Origin: Nitrosospira multiformis
GTDB taxonomy: Bacteria; Pseudomonadota; Gammaproteobacteria; Burkholderiales; Nitrosomonadaceae
Reading direction: 5' to 3'
DNA length: 64,000 nucleotides
Assembly (NCBI RefSeq): GCF_003050865.1
Contig: NZ_QAOK01000016.1
Span: forward strand, 1-64,000
Shown here: positions 27,696 to 37,606 of the stretch, in pieces
Layout: each line of letters opens with the position of its first letter
How positions within the stretch are numbered: the first letter of the stretch is position 1
Made by a program: the position numbers and the translations under genes
The notes under the pieces: generated by a model
Databases searched by the model: none
What the model was told of the DNA's origin: nothing
The model's input: only the letters and a program-made list of their open reading frames with translations

Positions 27696-28061
27696 ATGCG
27701 TCGTATCGTTGTTGCACTGTTATTGAGTTCTGCACTACCGGCGGCGGCGCAATCCAATCAGCCCAAGGATCTGCGGCCCATACCGGAAGTGCCGGAACCC
27801 CCGGAATTATCGCTGCCCTCGCCGGGCATCGAGGACGAGGAAGAATCGCTTGAGCCGCAGGTTACCATCACCAAGCGGGGAGAGGACCAGATCGAGGAAT
27901 ATCGCCTCAATGGACGCCTCTACATGATCAAGGTCATACCGCGTATAGGGCTTCCGTATTACCTGATCGACAATCGCGGCGACGGCACTTTTTCCACCCA
28001 CGACACAGGTGGTCTGGATCAGCGTATTCGCCCTCCGATGTGGGTGATACGAGAGTTCTGA
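27696..28061 (+). CDS. DUF2782 secreted protein
   Basis: A 121-residue protein with a signal peptide (cut after PAAA, near residue 18), an acidic Pro/Glu-rich linker, and a C-terminal DUF2782 domain (VTITKRGEDQIEEYRLNGRL, then IKVIPRIGLPYYLID). Function unknown. Genes of this type commonly lie between polA and thrB in betaproteobacteria, as here. Confidence 0.87.
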   Translation: MRRIVVALLLSSALPAAAQSNQPKDLRPIPEVPEPPELSLPSPGIEDEEESLEPQVTITKRGEDQIEEYRLNGRLYMIKVIPRIGLPYYLIDNRGDGTFSTHDTGGLDQRIRPPMWVIREF

Positions 28062-28118
28062 TTTCCCAGGACAGCCATTGCGCCTGATTAAACTGCTTCT
28101 GCCTTACTTTCCCGCTCC

Positions 28119-29069
28119 ATGTCTGTCTTCACCACTGTTACCCATGAGCAGCTTTCCGCGTGGCTGAGAAATTATTCCATCGGCAAACTGATCAATCTGC
28201 AGGGCATCTCTTCCGGCATTGAAAATACGAATTATTTTGTCACCACCAGCCACGGCAAATATGTTCTGACACTGTTTGAGAAATTGGCTCCGGCGGAGCT
28301 GCCCTACTATTTGAACCTGATGGCCTACCTGGCGCGCCACGGTCTTCCCTGCCCCAGCCCTGTGGCGGATCTCGCCAATAAATTCCTGGGAGAGCTCAAC
28401 GGCAAGCCGGCGAGCGTTGTCACCTGCCTTCCCGGAAAGTCGCAGGAATCTCCCACGGCGGCGCACTGTGCCGAGGTTGGCGAACTCCTGGCGAACATGC
28501 ATTTATCCGGCTTATCCTATCCGGAAAAAATGGAGAACTCGCGAGGACCCAGGTGGTGGAAAGCTGCGGCGCAGGAAGTCATGCCGTTTCTTTCAGAGGA
28601 TGAGGCGGCGATTCTCAGGGAGGAATTACGCTTCCAATCATCGCATCGGACGGAAAGTCTTCCGCGCGGCGTGATTCATGCCGACCTGTTTCGTGACAAC
28701 GTGCTTTTCAACGACGGCGCAATGGGCGGAGTGATCGATTTCTACTTTGCCTGCAACGACGTGCTGCTATACGACCTGGCGATTACGGCGAACGACTGGT
28801 GCCTCAACGAAAACGCGGAACTGGACGCGGAGCGAACCTCATCACTGCTCGAAGCCTATCATCGCACCCGGCCGCTGCTGGAGGTCGAGCGTGACGCCTG
28901 GCCGGTGATGCTGCGCGGCGGCGCGTTGCGCTTCTGGCTCTCACGCCTGCAGGATTATCACCTGCCGCGGGCCGGAGAACTTACGCATGTGAAGGATCCC
29001 GCTCACTTCAAGCGTATACTGAAAAACCATGCAGCAGCACGCTCGAAGCTCGCCGAGGTGTGGATCTGA
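28119..29069 (+). CDS. thrB: Homoserine kinase (APH-fold ThrB)
   Basis: Phosphorylates homoserine in threonine synthesis. This is the aminoglycoside-phosphotransferase-like form found in Pseudomonas and betaproteobacteria, not the GHMP form of E. coli. In 316 residues it shows the substrate segment [12 protein letters not shown], the catalytic loop [13 protein letters not shown] and the metal-binding GVIDFYFAC. No other thr genes adjoin it. Confidence 0.95.
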   Translation: MSVFTTVTHEQLSAWLRNYSIGKLINLQGISSGIENTNYFVTTSHGKYVLTLFEKLAPAELPYYLNLMAYLARHGLPCPSPVADLANKFLGELNGKPASVVTCLPGKSQESPTAAHCAEVGELLANMHLSGLSYPEKMENSRGPRWWKAAAQEVMPFLSEDEAAILREELRFQSSHRTESLPRGVIHADLFRDNVLFNDGAMGGVIDFYFACNDVLLYDLAITANDWCLNENAELDAERTSSLLEAYHRTRPLLEVERDAWPVMLRGGALRFWLSRLQDYHLPRAGELTHVKDPAHFKRILKNHAAARSKLAEVWI

Positions 29070-29132
29070 GCGTCAGTTGAACAGCCAGCGGCATGCCAGA
29101 GCATGGAAGGCGTTTACCGGAGAAAAAACAAG

Positions 29133-29870
29133 ATGGATATCAGGCAGGTAGATGGGAGAAGGGGATGGGAGTGGATAGCGGAAGGTTTTCAGTTGTTCCG
29201 CAAGGTTCCCATGATATGGATTCTTCTTTGCACCACCCTTCTGCTGATTGCAGCCACCCTGGGACTTATCCCGACAGCGGGCCAATTCATTTTCACGCTG
29301 CTCTCACCGGTATTCCTGGCGGGACTGATGATTGGCTGCAGAACGCTGGAACGCGGGGGACAACTGGAAATAGCCCATCTCTTTGCGGGCTTTCGCAACG
29401 CCGGGCCCCTGGTTACGATAGGAGGAATTTATCTGGTGGGCCAGGTGCTCATCGTTGGCATATTCATGCTGGTCGGGGGCGACGTGCTCATGAGTCTGCT
29501 GCTGGAAGGAAAACGGGTCGATGAAAACGAATTGAAAAACGTATCAGGCGATATGCTATCCGCTTCCCTGGTAGCGCTGACCCTGTCCATCCCTCTCCTG
29601 ATGGCGACCTGGTTCGCACCCCTGCTCACGGTATTCAATGAAATGCCTCCAGTGGAAGCAATGCGAACGAGCTTTTTCGCGTGCGTGAAAAATATCGTGG
29701 CATTCCAGATTTACCTGGTGGTACTCGTGGGGCTTACAATCACTGCCATGATTCCTTACGGCCTGGGATTTTTTGTGCTGGTCCCGACCGTTTTTGCTTC
29801 GATCTATACCAGCTACATGGATATCTTTCAGGAAACAGCGAACTCCGGGGATGTCACGGAAGCCGCGTGA
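29133..29870 (+). CDS. BPSS1780-family membrane protein
   Basis: A 245-residue integral membrane protein with about six hydrophobic segments. It starts MDIRQVDGRRGWEWIAEGF, the usual opening of this family, 10 bases after GGAGA; an ATG ten codons earlier is less likely. A conserved motif FNEMPPVEAMRTSF occurs in the middle. Function unknown; often found near thrB in betaproteobacteria. Confidence 0.8.
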   Translation: MDIRQVDGRRGWEWIAEGFQLFRKVPMIWILLCTTLLLIAATLGLIPTAGQFIFTLLSPVFLAGLMIGCRTLERGGQLEIAHLFAGFRNAGPLVTIGGIYLVGQVLIVGIFMLVGGDVLMSLLLEGKRVDENELKNVSGDMLSASLVALTLSIPLLMATWFAPLLTVFNEMPPVEAMRTSFFACVKNIVAFQIYLVVLVGLTITAMIPYGLGFFVLVPTVFASIYTSYMDIFQETANSGDVTEAA

Positions 29871-29977
29871 ATCCGCCTGGGAATTCCCAGCGGGAAATGC
29901 CGGCGGGAAACTACGGGGAGATGCGGAAGTGCAACGTTTCCAGCCCACACCGGACGGGCTCACATGGACTCATGAAC

Positions 29978-32224
29978 TCACACCGCCGTCAGTTTTGCGT
30001 ATTCCAGTAACAGCCACTTGGTGCCATTTCGGCCGAATTTAACCTCAACCCGCGCGTCTGCACCGCGGCCTTCGCAGCTGACGATCACCCCTGCCCCGAA
30101 CTTTGCGTGAACCACGTTCTGGCCCACCCGCCAGGGCGATGCCGCCGTCTCCCGGGTACCTGTTTCCCGGGTACCCGTTTCCCGGATTCGCGGGCGCGGC
30201 GCAAACTCCCGACCAGGGGAAACCGGCTCTGGTCGCCAAGGCGCTGTCTTCTGCACGGGTTGCAGCCATTTGAGCACGCTCTGGGGTATTTCCTCCAGGA
30301 ATCGGGTGGGAATGTTGTAGCGGGTCTGGCCATGCAACATACGGCTTTGGGCAAAGCTCAAATACAAGCGGCGACGCGCGCGCGTCACGGCTACATACAT
30401 CAGGCGCCGCTCCTCTTCCAGTCCCCCTGCCTCGTTACGGCTGTTATCGTGGGGAAACAGACCTTCTTCGAGACCGCTTAGAAATACGCTGTGAAATTCC
30501 AGTCCTTTGGCGGAGTGCACGGTCATCAGCTGCAAAGCGTCCTCCCCTCCGCCAGCCTGGTGCTCGCCTGCTTCCAGGGAAGCGTGATTGAGAAAAACGG
30601 CCAGGCCATCATCTTCGGTTTCATGCACGAAGGCAGTAGCCGCATTGATCAACTCGTTCAGATTCTCCAGCCGGTCGGTACCCTCGCGCTCGGCGCGGTA
30701 ATGCCCAATCAATCCGCTGTGCTCCAGCATGTGTCCGACGATTTCCGGGAGCGGCAGGGTTTCACAAACCTGCCGCATCGATTCGATCAGCGCGACGAAG
30801 CCCTCGATGCCTCTTCTGGGCCTGTCCGGCTCTTTATTCTCTCCCGTTCCTACTGGCGGCTTATTCGGCAAGCCTGACGTGGAAGGCTCTCTGCCCCTGC
30901 ATTTTTTCAACATCGCGTCCCAGAGACTTCCCCCTTCTTGCCTGGCTTCGTCCTGCAATTGCTCCAGGCTCCGCAGGCCGATGCCACGCGCGGGGAAGTT
31001 GACGATTCTCAGTAGCGCGTTGTCATCCTCCGGATTGGCTATCATCCGCAGGTAAGCCAATGCGTGCTTGATTTCCTGCCGCTCGAAGAAGCGCATTCCC
31101 CCGTACACCCGATAAGGCAGCGAGGCATTGAACAAGGCGTGCTCCAGAACGCGTGATTGCGCGTTGGAACGATAAAGGAGTGCGATCTGGGACAATGCGA
31201 CACCCTCCGCACGCAGGGATCTGACCTCATCCACAATAAACGCCGCTTCATCGAAATCAGTCGGAGCGTTGTATACGCGTATCGGCTCGCCACGTCCTTC
31301 CGAAGTCCAGAGATTCTTGCCGAGCCGTCCATTGTTATTGCGTATCAATGTATTGGCTGCATCCAGGATATTGCCATGTGAACGGTAGTTCTGCTCCAGC
31401 TTGATGATCCTGGGGATGCGAAAGTCCTGTTCGAACTCTCTCATGTTGCCGGTATTGGCGCCGCGAAAGGCATAAATGCTCTGATCGTCATCGCCCACGG
31501 CTAAGACAGCGGTTTTCGGACCGGCGAGCAGCCGCAGCCATTTGTATTGCAGCCGGCTCGTATCCTGAAACTCGTCCACCAGGATGTGCAGGAAACGACC
31601 GCGATAATGTTCGCGTACGATTTCGTTGCGCATCAGCAACTCATAGCTGCGCAGCAGCAACTCGGCAAAATCAACCACCCCTTCCTTGTTGCATTGTTGC
31701 TCGTAAGATGCATAAAACTCGACCATCTTGCGCGTGTAGTCATCGTACGCTTCCACCTGCGATGCGCGCAGCCCCTCCTCCTTGGCGTTATTGATGAACC
31801 ATTGGACCTGGCGCGGAGGAAATTTCTCATCATCCGCGCCCAGATTTTTCAGGATGCGCTTGATGACCGCCAGTTGATCGGCGGAATCCAGAATCTGAAA
31901 GGTCTGCGGCAGGCCGGCATCCTGGTGGTGAGCGCGAAGCAGGCGGTTGCATAAGCCGTGGAAGGTACCTATCCACATGCCGCGGATATTGATGGGCAAC
32001 ATGGCGGCAATGCGAGTGAGCATTTCCTTGGCCGCCTTGTTGGTAAAAGTGACGGCCAATATTCCGTGAGGACTGACCTCGCCCGACTGGATCAGATAGG
32101 CGATGCGAGTTGTAAGCACCTTGGTCTTGCCGCTGCCCGCGCCGGCAAGCACCAACGCCGACTGATGGGGTAACGTAACGGCTTCGAGTTGTTCCGGGTT
32201 TAGTGCGGTGAGTAGAGAAGACAT
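29978..32224 (-). CDS. uvrD: UvrD/PcrA-type DNA helicase
   Basis: A 748-residue superfamily 1 helicase used in nucleotide-excision and mismatch repair. Motif I AGAGSGKT near residue 28, motif II DEFQDT, motif III GDDDQSIYAFRGA, motif V TVHSAKGLEF and motif VI EERRLMYVAVTRARR are present. Start ATG at 32224 (MSSLLTALNPEQ); the frame is open 18 codons further. The C-terminal linker contains tandem RETGT repeats before the final Tudor-like segment (GQNVVHAKFGAGVIV). Confidence 0.95.
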   Translation of the reverse strand: MSSLLTALNPEQLEAVTLPHQSALVLAGAGSGKTKVLTTRIAYLIQSGEVSPHGILAVTFTNKAAKEMLTRIAAMLPINIRGMWIGTFHGLCNRLLRAHHQDAGLPQTFQILDSADQLAVIKRILKNLGADDEKFPPRQVQWFINNAKEEGLRASQVEAYDDYTRKMVEFYASYEQQCNKEGVVDFAELLLRSYELLMRNEIVREHYRGRFLHILVDEFQDTSRLQYKWLRLLAGPKTAVLAVGDDDQSIYAFRGANTGNMREFEQDFRIPRIIKLEQNYRSHGNILDAANTLIRNNNGRLGKNLWTSEGRGEPIRVYNAPTDFDEAAFIVDEVRSLRAEGVALSQIALLYRSNAQSRVLEHALFNASLPYRVYGGMRFFERQEIKHALAYLRMIANPEDDNALLRIVNFPARGIGLRSLEQLQDEARQEGGSLWDAMLKKCRGREPSTSGLPNKPPVGTGENKEPDRPRRGIEGFVALIESMRQVCETLPLPEIVGHMLEHSGLIGHYRAEREGTDRLENLNELINAATAFVHETEDDGLAVFLNHASLEAGEHQAGGGEDALQLMTVHSAKGLEFHSVFLSGLEEGLFPHDNSRNEAGGLEEERRLMYVAVTRARRRLYLSFAQSRMLHGQTRYNIPTRFLEEIPQSVLKWLQPVQKTAPWRPEPVSPGREFAPRPRIRETGTRETGTRETAASPWRVGQNVVHAKFGAGVIVSCEGRGADARVEVKFGRNGTKWLLLEYAKLTAV
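30147..30185 (-). repeat. 15-bp tandem repeat inside uvrD linker
   Basis: The unit CGGGAAACGGGTACC is repeated about 2.6 times, with one or two base changes, encoding RETGT-RETGT-RETAA in the linker before the C-terminal domain. In-frame 15-bp units can expand or shrink without breaking the gene. Confidence 0.8.
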
Positions 32225-32443
32225 ACAGCAAAGATTTTTTCGGTCCGGGCAGGGCCTGGAATCGTTCAGGCCGTGCAAAATCGGATTAAAAGCAATGTAG
32301 AACAGCTTGATGTTCCTGCATCCCGGCGCCTCCCTCCGATATATGGAATCTGCGCAAATCCGTGAGGTGCGCGCAGAAAGGGACGAAGGGACGCCGGGTT
32401 TGCAGGAGATTTTACTATAACGCCTCGGCGCTATTGCGCGCGA

Positions 32444-33316
32444 CTACTTTTTGCGGCTCGCTACCACGAGATCGAGAATGAGCGGCGTCAATATGAGCTC
32501 TATGGCCAGACCCATTTTCCCGCCGGGAACGACGATAGTGTTCGGGCGAGACATGAATGAGTTGTGAATCATGGCAAGCAGATACGGAAAATCCACATTC
32601 TTTGGATCGCGGAACCGGATCACGACGAAACTTTCGTCCAGTGCCGGAATATCCCGCGCGATGAAGGGATTGGAGGTATCCACTGTCGGTACCCGTTGGA
32701 AATTGATATGCGTCAGGGAAAATTGCGGAGTAATGTAATGCACGTAATCGTGCATACGGCGCAGTATCGTGTGCGTCACCGCTTCGGCCGAATAGCCACG
32801 CGCATTCATGTCGCGGTGGATTTTCTGAATCCACTCCAGATTCACGATGGGCACAACCCCAACCAGCAGGTCGACATATCTGGCCGCATCCACCGTGTCG
32901 CTCTGCACTCCTCCATGCAGTCCTTCGTAAAACAGCAGATCCGAGCCGGGCTTTATCGGCGCCCAGGGCGTGAAGGTGCCCGCTTTCTGCTGGTAGGGCG
33001 CAGCTTCCTCGTCATTGTGCAGATACAGGCGCGTCTCCCCGCCGCCAGTCTCGCCGTATTCCTTGAACAACGCTTCCAGCCTCTCGAACTCGTTGGCCTC
33101 CGGACCGAAATGACTGATGGGGCGTCCTCCGTCCTTTTCGGATTCGGCTACGGCTTTTTTCATGGCATCGCGATCATAACGATGGAAGCTATCCCCCTCC
33201 ACCACCGCAGCAGTCAGTTTCTCGCGCCGGAAAATGTGCTCGAAACTATTCTTGACCGTCGACGTACCGGCGCCGGATGATCCGGTAACGGCGATGACAG
33301 GGTGTTTTTGCGACAT
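32444..33316 (-). CDS. prk: Phosphoribulokinase
   Basis: Makes ribulose 1,5-bisphosphate, the CO2 acceptor of the Calvin cycle; its presence marks an autotroph. The 290 residues match the proteobacterial (class I) enzyme: P-loop TGSSGAGTST near residues 11-20, VVEGDSFHRYDRD, the HFGPEANEFERLE block, LFYEGLHGG and the C-terminal PGGKMGLAIELILTPL. It stands alone here without RuBisCO genes. A promoter could lie in the 357-base gap upstream. Confidence 0.96.
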   Translation of the reverse strand: MSQKHPVIAVTGSSGAGTSTVKNSFEHIFRREKLTAAVVEGDSFHRYDRDAMKKAVAESEKDGGRPISHFGPEANEFERLEALFKEYGETGGGETRLYLHNDEEAAPYQQKAGTFTPWAPIKPGSDLLFYEGLHGGVQSDTVDAARYVDLLVGVVPIVNLEWIQKIHRDMNARGYSAEAVTHTILRRMHDYVHYITPQFSLTHINFQRVPTVDTSNPFIARDIPALDESFVVIRFRDPKNVDFPYLLAMIHNSFMSRPNTIVVPGGKMGLAIELILTPLILDLVVASRKK

Positions 33317-33673
33317 ACAACTTCTCCTCGAACAAATAAGATAATAAGATGATGTTATGGAATCTTCGAACTCGTTGCCAAGCGAGCATGGAGAGCCTGT
33401 TCAGAGGCTTCCTGCAGTTCTTGTCTCAATACTTCGCTGTAATTCGCTGTAATCTTCCGCCGGCAATTTTAAGGTGCGTTATGATAACCGTTTTCTCAAT
33501 TATTTTGGTGGGAACAGAAGTCGCGGCATTCTCCGTCTTGCAAAACGAAAGTCAACGAAGAAAGCGGTGTTTGTGGCAGGCGAATGCGTCCACTACCCGC
33601 GGATGCCTGTTTGACATTTGTGCATCTCTGACATAGAATGCGCGGCTTTCAGTAAATAAGCAGGGGTAGGTTT
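33317..33673. other. Divergent intergenic region between prk and rplM
   Basis: Holds the rplM promoter (listed). A 95-codon frame on the plus strand has no ribosome-binding site and composition unlike coding DNA, so I do not call it. No LysR-type (CbbR) site could be recognised with confidence. Confidence 0.5.
33611..33639 (+). promoter_or_regulatory. Sigma-70 promoter of rplM-rpsI
   Basis: A perfect TTGACA is followed after exactly 17 bases by TAGAAT, 34 bases before the rplM GTG. This is the best promoter match in the window and fits strong ribosomal-protein expression. Confidence 0.85.
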
Positions 33674-34108
33674 GTGAAAACCTTTTCAGCCAAGCCACAT
33701 GAAGTGAATCGGGAATGGTTCGTGATTGATGCGGCGGACAAGGTACTTGGACGTCTCGCTGCCGAGATTGCCCATCGTCTTCGCGGCAAGCATAAGCCCA
33801 TCTATACGCCGCATGTGGATACCGGTGATTTCATTGTCGTGATCAACGTGGACAAGATGCGCGTTACCGGCAACAAGGCTGAAAACAAGATGTACTATCG
33901 CCACAGCGGTTACCCTGGTGGTATATACGAAACGAGTTTCGCGAAAATGCATGCGCGTTTTCCCGGCAGACCGCTGGAAAAAGCGGTAAAAGGCATGCTG
34001 CCGAAGGGTCCTCTCGGCTATGCAATGTTAAAGAAGCTCAAAATATATGCCGGCGCAGCACACCCACACGCCGCACAACAGCCGCGGCAACTTGAAGTCA
34101 GGGCTTGA
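33674..34108 (+). CDS. rplM: 50S ribosomal protein L13
   Basis: A 144-residue early-assembly large-subunit protein starting at GTG ([17 protein letters not shown]). The blocks [40 protein letters not shown] and [20 protein letters not shown] are characteristic. Followed by rpsI, the universal pairing. The C-terminal tail is slightly longer than usual. Confidence 0.97.
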   Translation: MKTFSAKPHEVNREWFVIDAADKVLGRLAAEIAHRLRGKHKPIYTPHVDTGDFIVVINVDKMRVTGNKAENKMYYRHSGYPGGIYETSFAKMHARFPGRPLEKAVKGMLPKGPLGYAMLKKLKIYAGAAHPHAAQQPRQLEVRA

Positions 34109-34113
34109 TCATC

Positions 34114-34506
34114 ATGAATGGAACCTACAGTTACGGTACGGGGCGGCGCAAAAGCGCCGTAGCGCGCGTGTTCATCAAGCCGGGTAGCGGCGTGATAACA
34201 GTCAACAACAAACCCGTGGATGAATTTTTTTCCCGGGAAACGGGACGCATGGTGGTGCGCCAGCCGCTGGAATTGACCGGAAATCTCGATCGCTTTGACA
34301 TCCTGGTGAATATTCATGGCGGAGGCGAATCCGGACAGGCAGGCGCAGTGAGGCATGGAATTACCAGGGCGCTGATTGACTTCGATGCAACCCTGAAACC
34401 CGTATTGAGCAATGCCGGGCTGGTTACGCGTGACGCGCGTGAAGTGGAGCGCAAAAAAGTTGGCCTGCGCAAGGCACGACGCCGGAAGCAGTTCTCCAAG
34501 CGATAA
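34114..34506 (+). CDS. rpsI: 30S ribosomal protein S9
   Basis: A 130-residue small-subunit protein whose C-terminal tail touches the P-site tRNA; the tail ends RRKQFSKR as required. The start [16 protein letters not shown] and the block [12 protein letters not shown] are conserved. I use the ATG at 34114, five bases after the rplM stop, rather than an overlapping TTG. Confidence 0.97.
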   Translation: MNGTYSYGTGRRKSAVARVFIKPGSGVITVNNKPVDEFFSRETGRMVVRQPLELTGNLDRFDILVNIHGGGESGQAGAVRHGITRALIDFDATLKPVLSNAGLVTRDAREVERKKVGLRKARRRKQFSKR

Positions 34507-34521
34507 GCTTTTATCTATCAT

Positions 34522-34573
34522 AAAAAGCCGCCTGTCCGCTGCTTCTGGCGGACAGGCGGCTTTTTTCTTTTTT
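34522..34573 (+). terminator. Strong intrinsic terminator after rpsI
   Basis: AAGCCGCCTGTCCG and CGGACAGGCGGCTT form a 14-bp GC-rich stem with a short loop, followed by TTTTTTCTTTTTT, 15 bases after the rpsI stop. Confidence 0.93.
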
Positions 34574-34680
34574 AGCGCCTGTAATCGTAAACCTTCCTGC
34601 CACAGACATCATCCGGATCTCAGTGTGAGGTAGATGCGGCGTGACAACGAATTTTAACCACACGAAAATCTCGAAGAACC

Positions 34681-35709
34681 ATGCTTAAGATTGGCATCGT
34701 AGGTGGAACCGGATATACCGGAGTGGAGTTGCTGCGTATTTTGTCTCAACACCCTCAGGTGAGTATCGAGGCAATTACATCGCGCAAGGAAGCTGGGATG
34801 GATGTCGCCCAGTTGTTTCCAAGCCTGCGTGGACGGATAGAGTTAAAATTTTCCGATCCCGCGGAGGCAAACCTCGATAAATGCGACGTGGTATTCTTTG
34901 CCACCCCGAATGGCATTGCCATGAAGCAGGTTCCATCCCTGCTCGATGCAGGCGTACGGATAATTGATCTTGCCGCCGATTTTCGCATCAAGGATATCGC
35001 CGTCTGGGAAAAATGGTATGGAATGTCCCATGCCTGCCCCGAACTGGTTGCGGAGGCGGTCTACGGCCTGCCGGAAATCAATCGCGACAGGATAAAGACA
35101 GCGCGGCTCATAGCCAACCCCGGCTGCTATCCCACGGCCGTGCAACTGGGTTTCCTTCCTCTGGTGGAATCAGGCGCCGTGGATCTGGATCATCTCGTCG
35201 CAGACGCGAAATCGGGCGTGTCAGGCGCAGGACGCAACGCGGAAATTCATACCCTTTTTGCTGAAGCAGCGGATAATTTCAGGGCCTATGGGGTATCCGG
35301 GCATCGCCATCTTCCCGAGATCAGGCAGGGCTTGTCACAAGCGGCAAAACACCCCATCGGCCTGACATTCGTACCGCACCTTACCCCGATGATTCGCGGC
35401 ATCCATGCCACGCTTTATGCAAAACTCCTTAAAGAAGTCGATTTGCAGGCGTTATACGAAAACCGCTACGTGAATGAACCGTTTGTCGACGTACTTCCGG
35501 CAGGCTCTCATCCGGAAACCCGCTCTGTGCGGGGTTCGAATCTCTGCCGCATCGCCGTCCACCGCCCCCAGGGTGGGGATACAGCCGTCATACTCTCGGT
35601 TACGGATAACCTTGTCAAGGGGGCGGCCGGGCAGGCAGTGCAGAATATGAATCTCATGTTCGGCTTGCCGGAAACTCTTGCTATCACCCACGTCCCCTTG
35701 TTTCCGTAA
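34681..35709 (+). CDS. argC: N-acetyl-gamma-glutamyl-phosphate reductase
   Basis: Third step of arginine synthesis, an NADPH-dependent reductase. The 342 residues show the NADP loop [17 protein letters not shown], the catalytic Cys149 in NPGCYPT and the conserved KSGVSGAGR and [10 protein letters not shown] segments. Often follows rplM-rpsI in betaproteobacteria, as here, but a terminator separates them. Confidence 0.96.
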   Translation: MLKIGIVGGTGYTGVELLRILSQHPQVSIEAITSRKEAGMDVAQLFPSLRGRIELKFSDPAEANLDKCDVVFFATPNGIAMKQVPSLLDAGVRIIDLAADFRIKDIAVWEKWYGMSHACPELVAEAVYGLPEINRDRIKTARLIANPGCYPTAVQLGFLPLVESGAVDLDHLVADAKSGVSGAGRNAEIHTLFAEAADNFRAYGVSGHRHLPEIRQGLSQAAKHPIGLTFVPHLTPMIRGIHATLYAKLLKEVDLQALYENRYVNEPFVDVLPAGSHPETRSVRGSNLCRIAVHRPQGGDTAVILSVTDNLVKGAAGQAVQNMNLMFGLPETLAITHVPLFP

Positions 35710-35715
35710 GGAATC

Positions 35716-35759
35716 GGAATGACGAGATTCACAGTATTTTCTGGCCGGATCAATAGTCT
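35716..35759 (+). repeat. Dispersed 44-bp repeat, copy downstream of argC
   Basis: Begins GGAATGACGAGATTCACAG and ends GGATCAATAGTCT. A second copy at 48880-48922 differs at two bases and one single-base deletion. Both are intergenic. Confidence 0.8.
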
Positions 35760-35942
35760 TTGTCAAGATCGAAGTTCATCGTTAGAATATCCATAGTCGG
35801 CTGCGGGTTTCTCTCGGCACGTCTCCTGGTAGTGATCGAGAACCCGGCCTGCAAGAGAAACTTTCCATTATTTCGATCTGATGCTCTTTTGCGATGTTTC
35901 GAATACGCGTGGCTGCCGCTTCAAAGGGCATGACCTGCGCTT

Positions 35943-36722
35943 ATGATAAAGTCGCGTAACAGAAGGCAAAAAATAGCTGCGGCGCCAGCCGCGGTCCGAT
36001 TACAGACTCCCGCTCATGTCCGCTGGGCGACTCTTGCCATCCTGCTCGTGGCTGCGCTGATTCTTTCTTGGGGTATGTACGCTGCCGGGCGCAACGCCGG
36101 TATTCCCGACAGAATCGAACCTCCACGTGAAGAAAGAACTGAGACAGGACCGGAGATGGAGCGGTTGTCGCAGTCGAATGCCCGATTGCAGCACGAGAAT
36201 GACGAACTGCGCATAAAGATGGCGGGGCTCGATCAGCAGTTGCAAATGGATCAGGCCGCCCGTCAGGATATTGCAAGCCAGGTCAAGACCCTTCAGGGCG
36301 AGAATACGCGCCTCAAGGAAGAACTGGCCTTTTTCCAGAATCTTGGTTCTGCTCCCGGCAAGACCGGGCAGCGTGTTTCCATCGGGGGCCTGAAGCTTGA
36401 AAAAGGTAAACTGCCCGGCGAATACCGGTACAGCCTGCTTCTGGTTCAGTCGGGAGTGCGGGGCAAGGATTTTCACGGAAACCTGGAATTTGCCGTCAAC
36501 TTTCAGCAAAACGGGGAAAAAATGGTTCAGTCATTGACCTCCAACGAAACCAGCGACGACGACCCATCGAAGAAGTTTGATGTCAGCTTCCGATTTTATC
36601 GGCGGGTGGAAAGTACTTTCTGGCTGGCTCCGGATGCCATTGTCGACAGCTTGCAGGTGAAAGTGTTCGAGAAGGGCGAAACGCAGGCCAGACTCATGCA
36701 AACGGTGAATCTGTCTTTGTAA
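35943..36722 (+). CDS. DUF6776-like membrane-anchored coiled-coil protein
   Basis: A 259-residue protein with a basic N-terminus, one helix through the inner membrane at about 27-46, a coiled coil at about 70-135 (rich in Gln/Leu/Glu heptads) and a C-terminal soluble beta-rich domain. I recognise the arrangement upstream of bactofilin genes in betaproteobacteria but not a biochemical role. Nine bases separate it from the bactofilin gene, so the two are co-translated; it may anchor the bactofilin polymer to the membrane, which is inference. Confidence 0.75.
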   Translation: MIKSRNRRQKIAAAPAAVRLQTPAHVRWATLAILLVAALILSWGMYAAGRNAGIPDRIEPPREERTETGPEMERLSQSNARLQHENDELRIKMAGLDQQLQMDQAARQDIASQVKTLQGENTRLKEELAFFQNLGSAPGKTGQRVSIGGLKLEKGKLPGEYRYSLLLVQSGVRGKDFHGNLEFAVNFQQNGEKMVQSLTSNETSDDDPSKKFDVSFRFYRRVESTFWLAPDAIVDSLQVKVFEKGETQARLMQTVNLSL

Positions 36723-36731
36723 GGAGAGAAA

Positions 36732-37157
36732 ATGTTTGAGAAAATAGGCAAACCGCACAACCAGATCGATTCGCTTATCGGCGTTGATACTCACATTGAA
36801 GGAAATATCATCTTCAGCGGGGGAGTACGGATAGACGGTCGTGTTACGGGAAACATTACCGGGTTGAGCGACATGCCGAGCACTCTGGTTTTAAGCGATC
36901 AGGCGGTCGTAGAGGGTGTCATCCACGTTTCCCATGCGGTGATCAATGGCACGGTAGTCGGCACAATAAAGGTTACCGAGTATGTGGAACTCCAGCCAAA
37001 AGCAAAGGTCTGTGGCGATGTACACTATAAAGGCATGGAAATACATCTCGGCGCATCTGTTCAGGGCATGCTGCTCCATACAGAAATCCTGGAACGCGGA
37101 AGCAATGTCGTTACATTATTGCCGGCAGCCCAGATCAACGATTTGAAGCACGTGTAA
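36732..37157 (+). CDS. Bactofilin (polymer-forming cytoskeletal protein)
   Basis: A 141-residue protein of the bactofilin family. The beta-helical core shows repeated short strands ([44 protein letters not shown] in parts, [19 protein letters not shown]). Bactofilins assemble without nucleotides into filaments that place cell-wall enzymes. A strong AAGGAGAGAAA precedes the ATG. An M23 endopeptidase gene lies 1.6 kb away, a recurrent neighbour of bactofilins. Confidence 0.92.
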   Translation: MFEKIGKPHNQIDSLIGVDTHIEGNIIFSGGVRIDGRVTGNITGLSDMPSTLVLSDQAVVEGVIHVSHAVINGTVVGTIKVTEYVELQPKAKVCGDVHYKGMEIHLGASVQGMLLHTEILERGSNVVTLLPAAQINDLKHV

Positions 37158-37195
37158 CCCTGTGCAATCTCTTACCAGGTAATTCGGAAACGCTT

Positions 37196-37579
37196 ATGAA
37201 CGCCCCTTTCAACAACGGTTCAAGTCAGACTGATTCGATGACGAACATCCCGACGCCATTGATCTTTACCGACAGCGCAGCAAACAAGGTCAGAGAGCTG
37301 ATCGAAGAGGAAGGAAACAACGATCTCAAGCTGCGGGTATTCGTGGCAGGAGGCGGATGCTCCGGCTTCAAGTATGGATTCACCTTCGATGAACTGATAA
37401 GTGAAGACGACACAGTAATGGAAAAAAACGGTGTCAAACTCCTGGTGGACGCAATGAGTTTCCAGTATCTGGCAGGAGCGGAAATCGATTATCAGGAAAA
37501 CGCAGAGGGCGCCCAGTTCGTTATCAAGAATCCGGGCGCTGCAAGTACCTGCGGTTGCGGCTCTTCATTTTCCGTTTAA
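37196..37579 (+). CDS. erpA: Iron-sulfur cluster insertion protein ErpA
   Basis: A 127-residue A-type carrier that delivers Fe-S clusters to apo-enzymes. The three cluster cysteines are Cys55 (GGGCSGF), Cys119 and Cys121 (STCGCGSSF). The N-terminal 20 residues are a polar extension. Follows the bactofilin gene and converges with anmK. Confidence 0.95.
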   Translation: MNAPFNNGSSQTDSMTNIPTPLIFTDSAANKVRELIEEEGNNDLKLRVFVAGGGCSGFKYGFTFDELISEDDTVMEKNGVKLLVDAMSFQYLAGAEIDYQENAEGAQFVIKNPGAASTCGCGSSFSV

Positions 37580-37606
37580 ACCCTGCGGGTTAACTCTGCG
37601 CAGGTC

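Noticed and set aside
32564-33280. 238-codon frame opposite phosphoribulokinase
   Set aside because: Antisense shadow of a well-conserved gene; no ribosome-binding site.
33349-33636. 95-codon frame upstream of rplM
   Set aside because: Overlaps the rplM promoter, no ribosome-binding site, non-coding-like composition.
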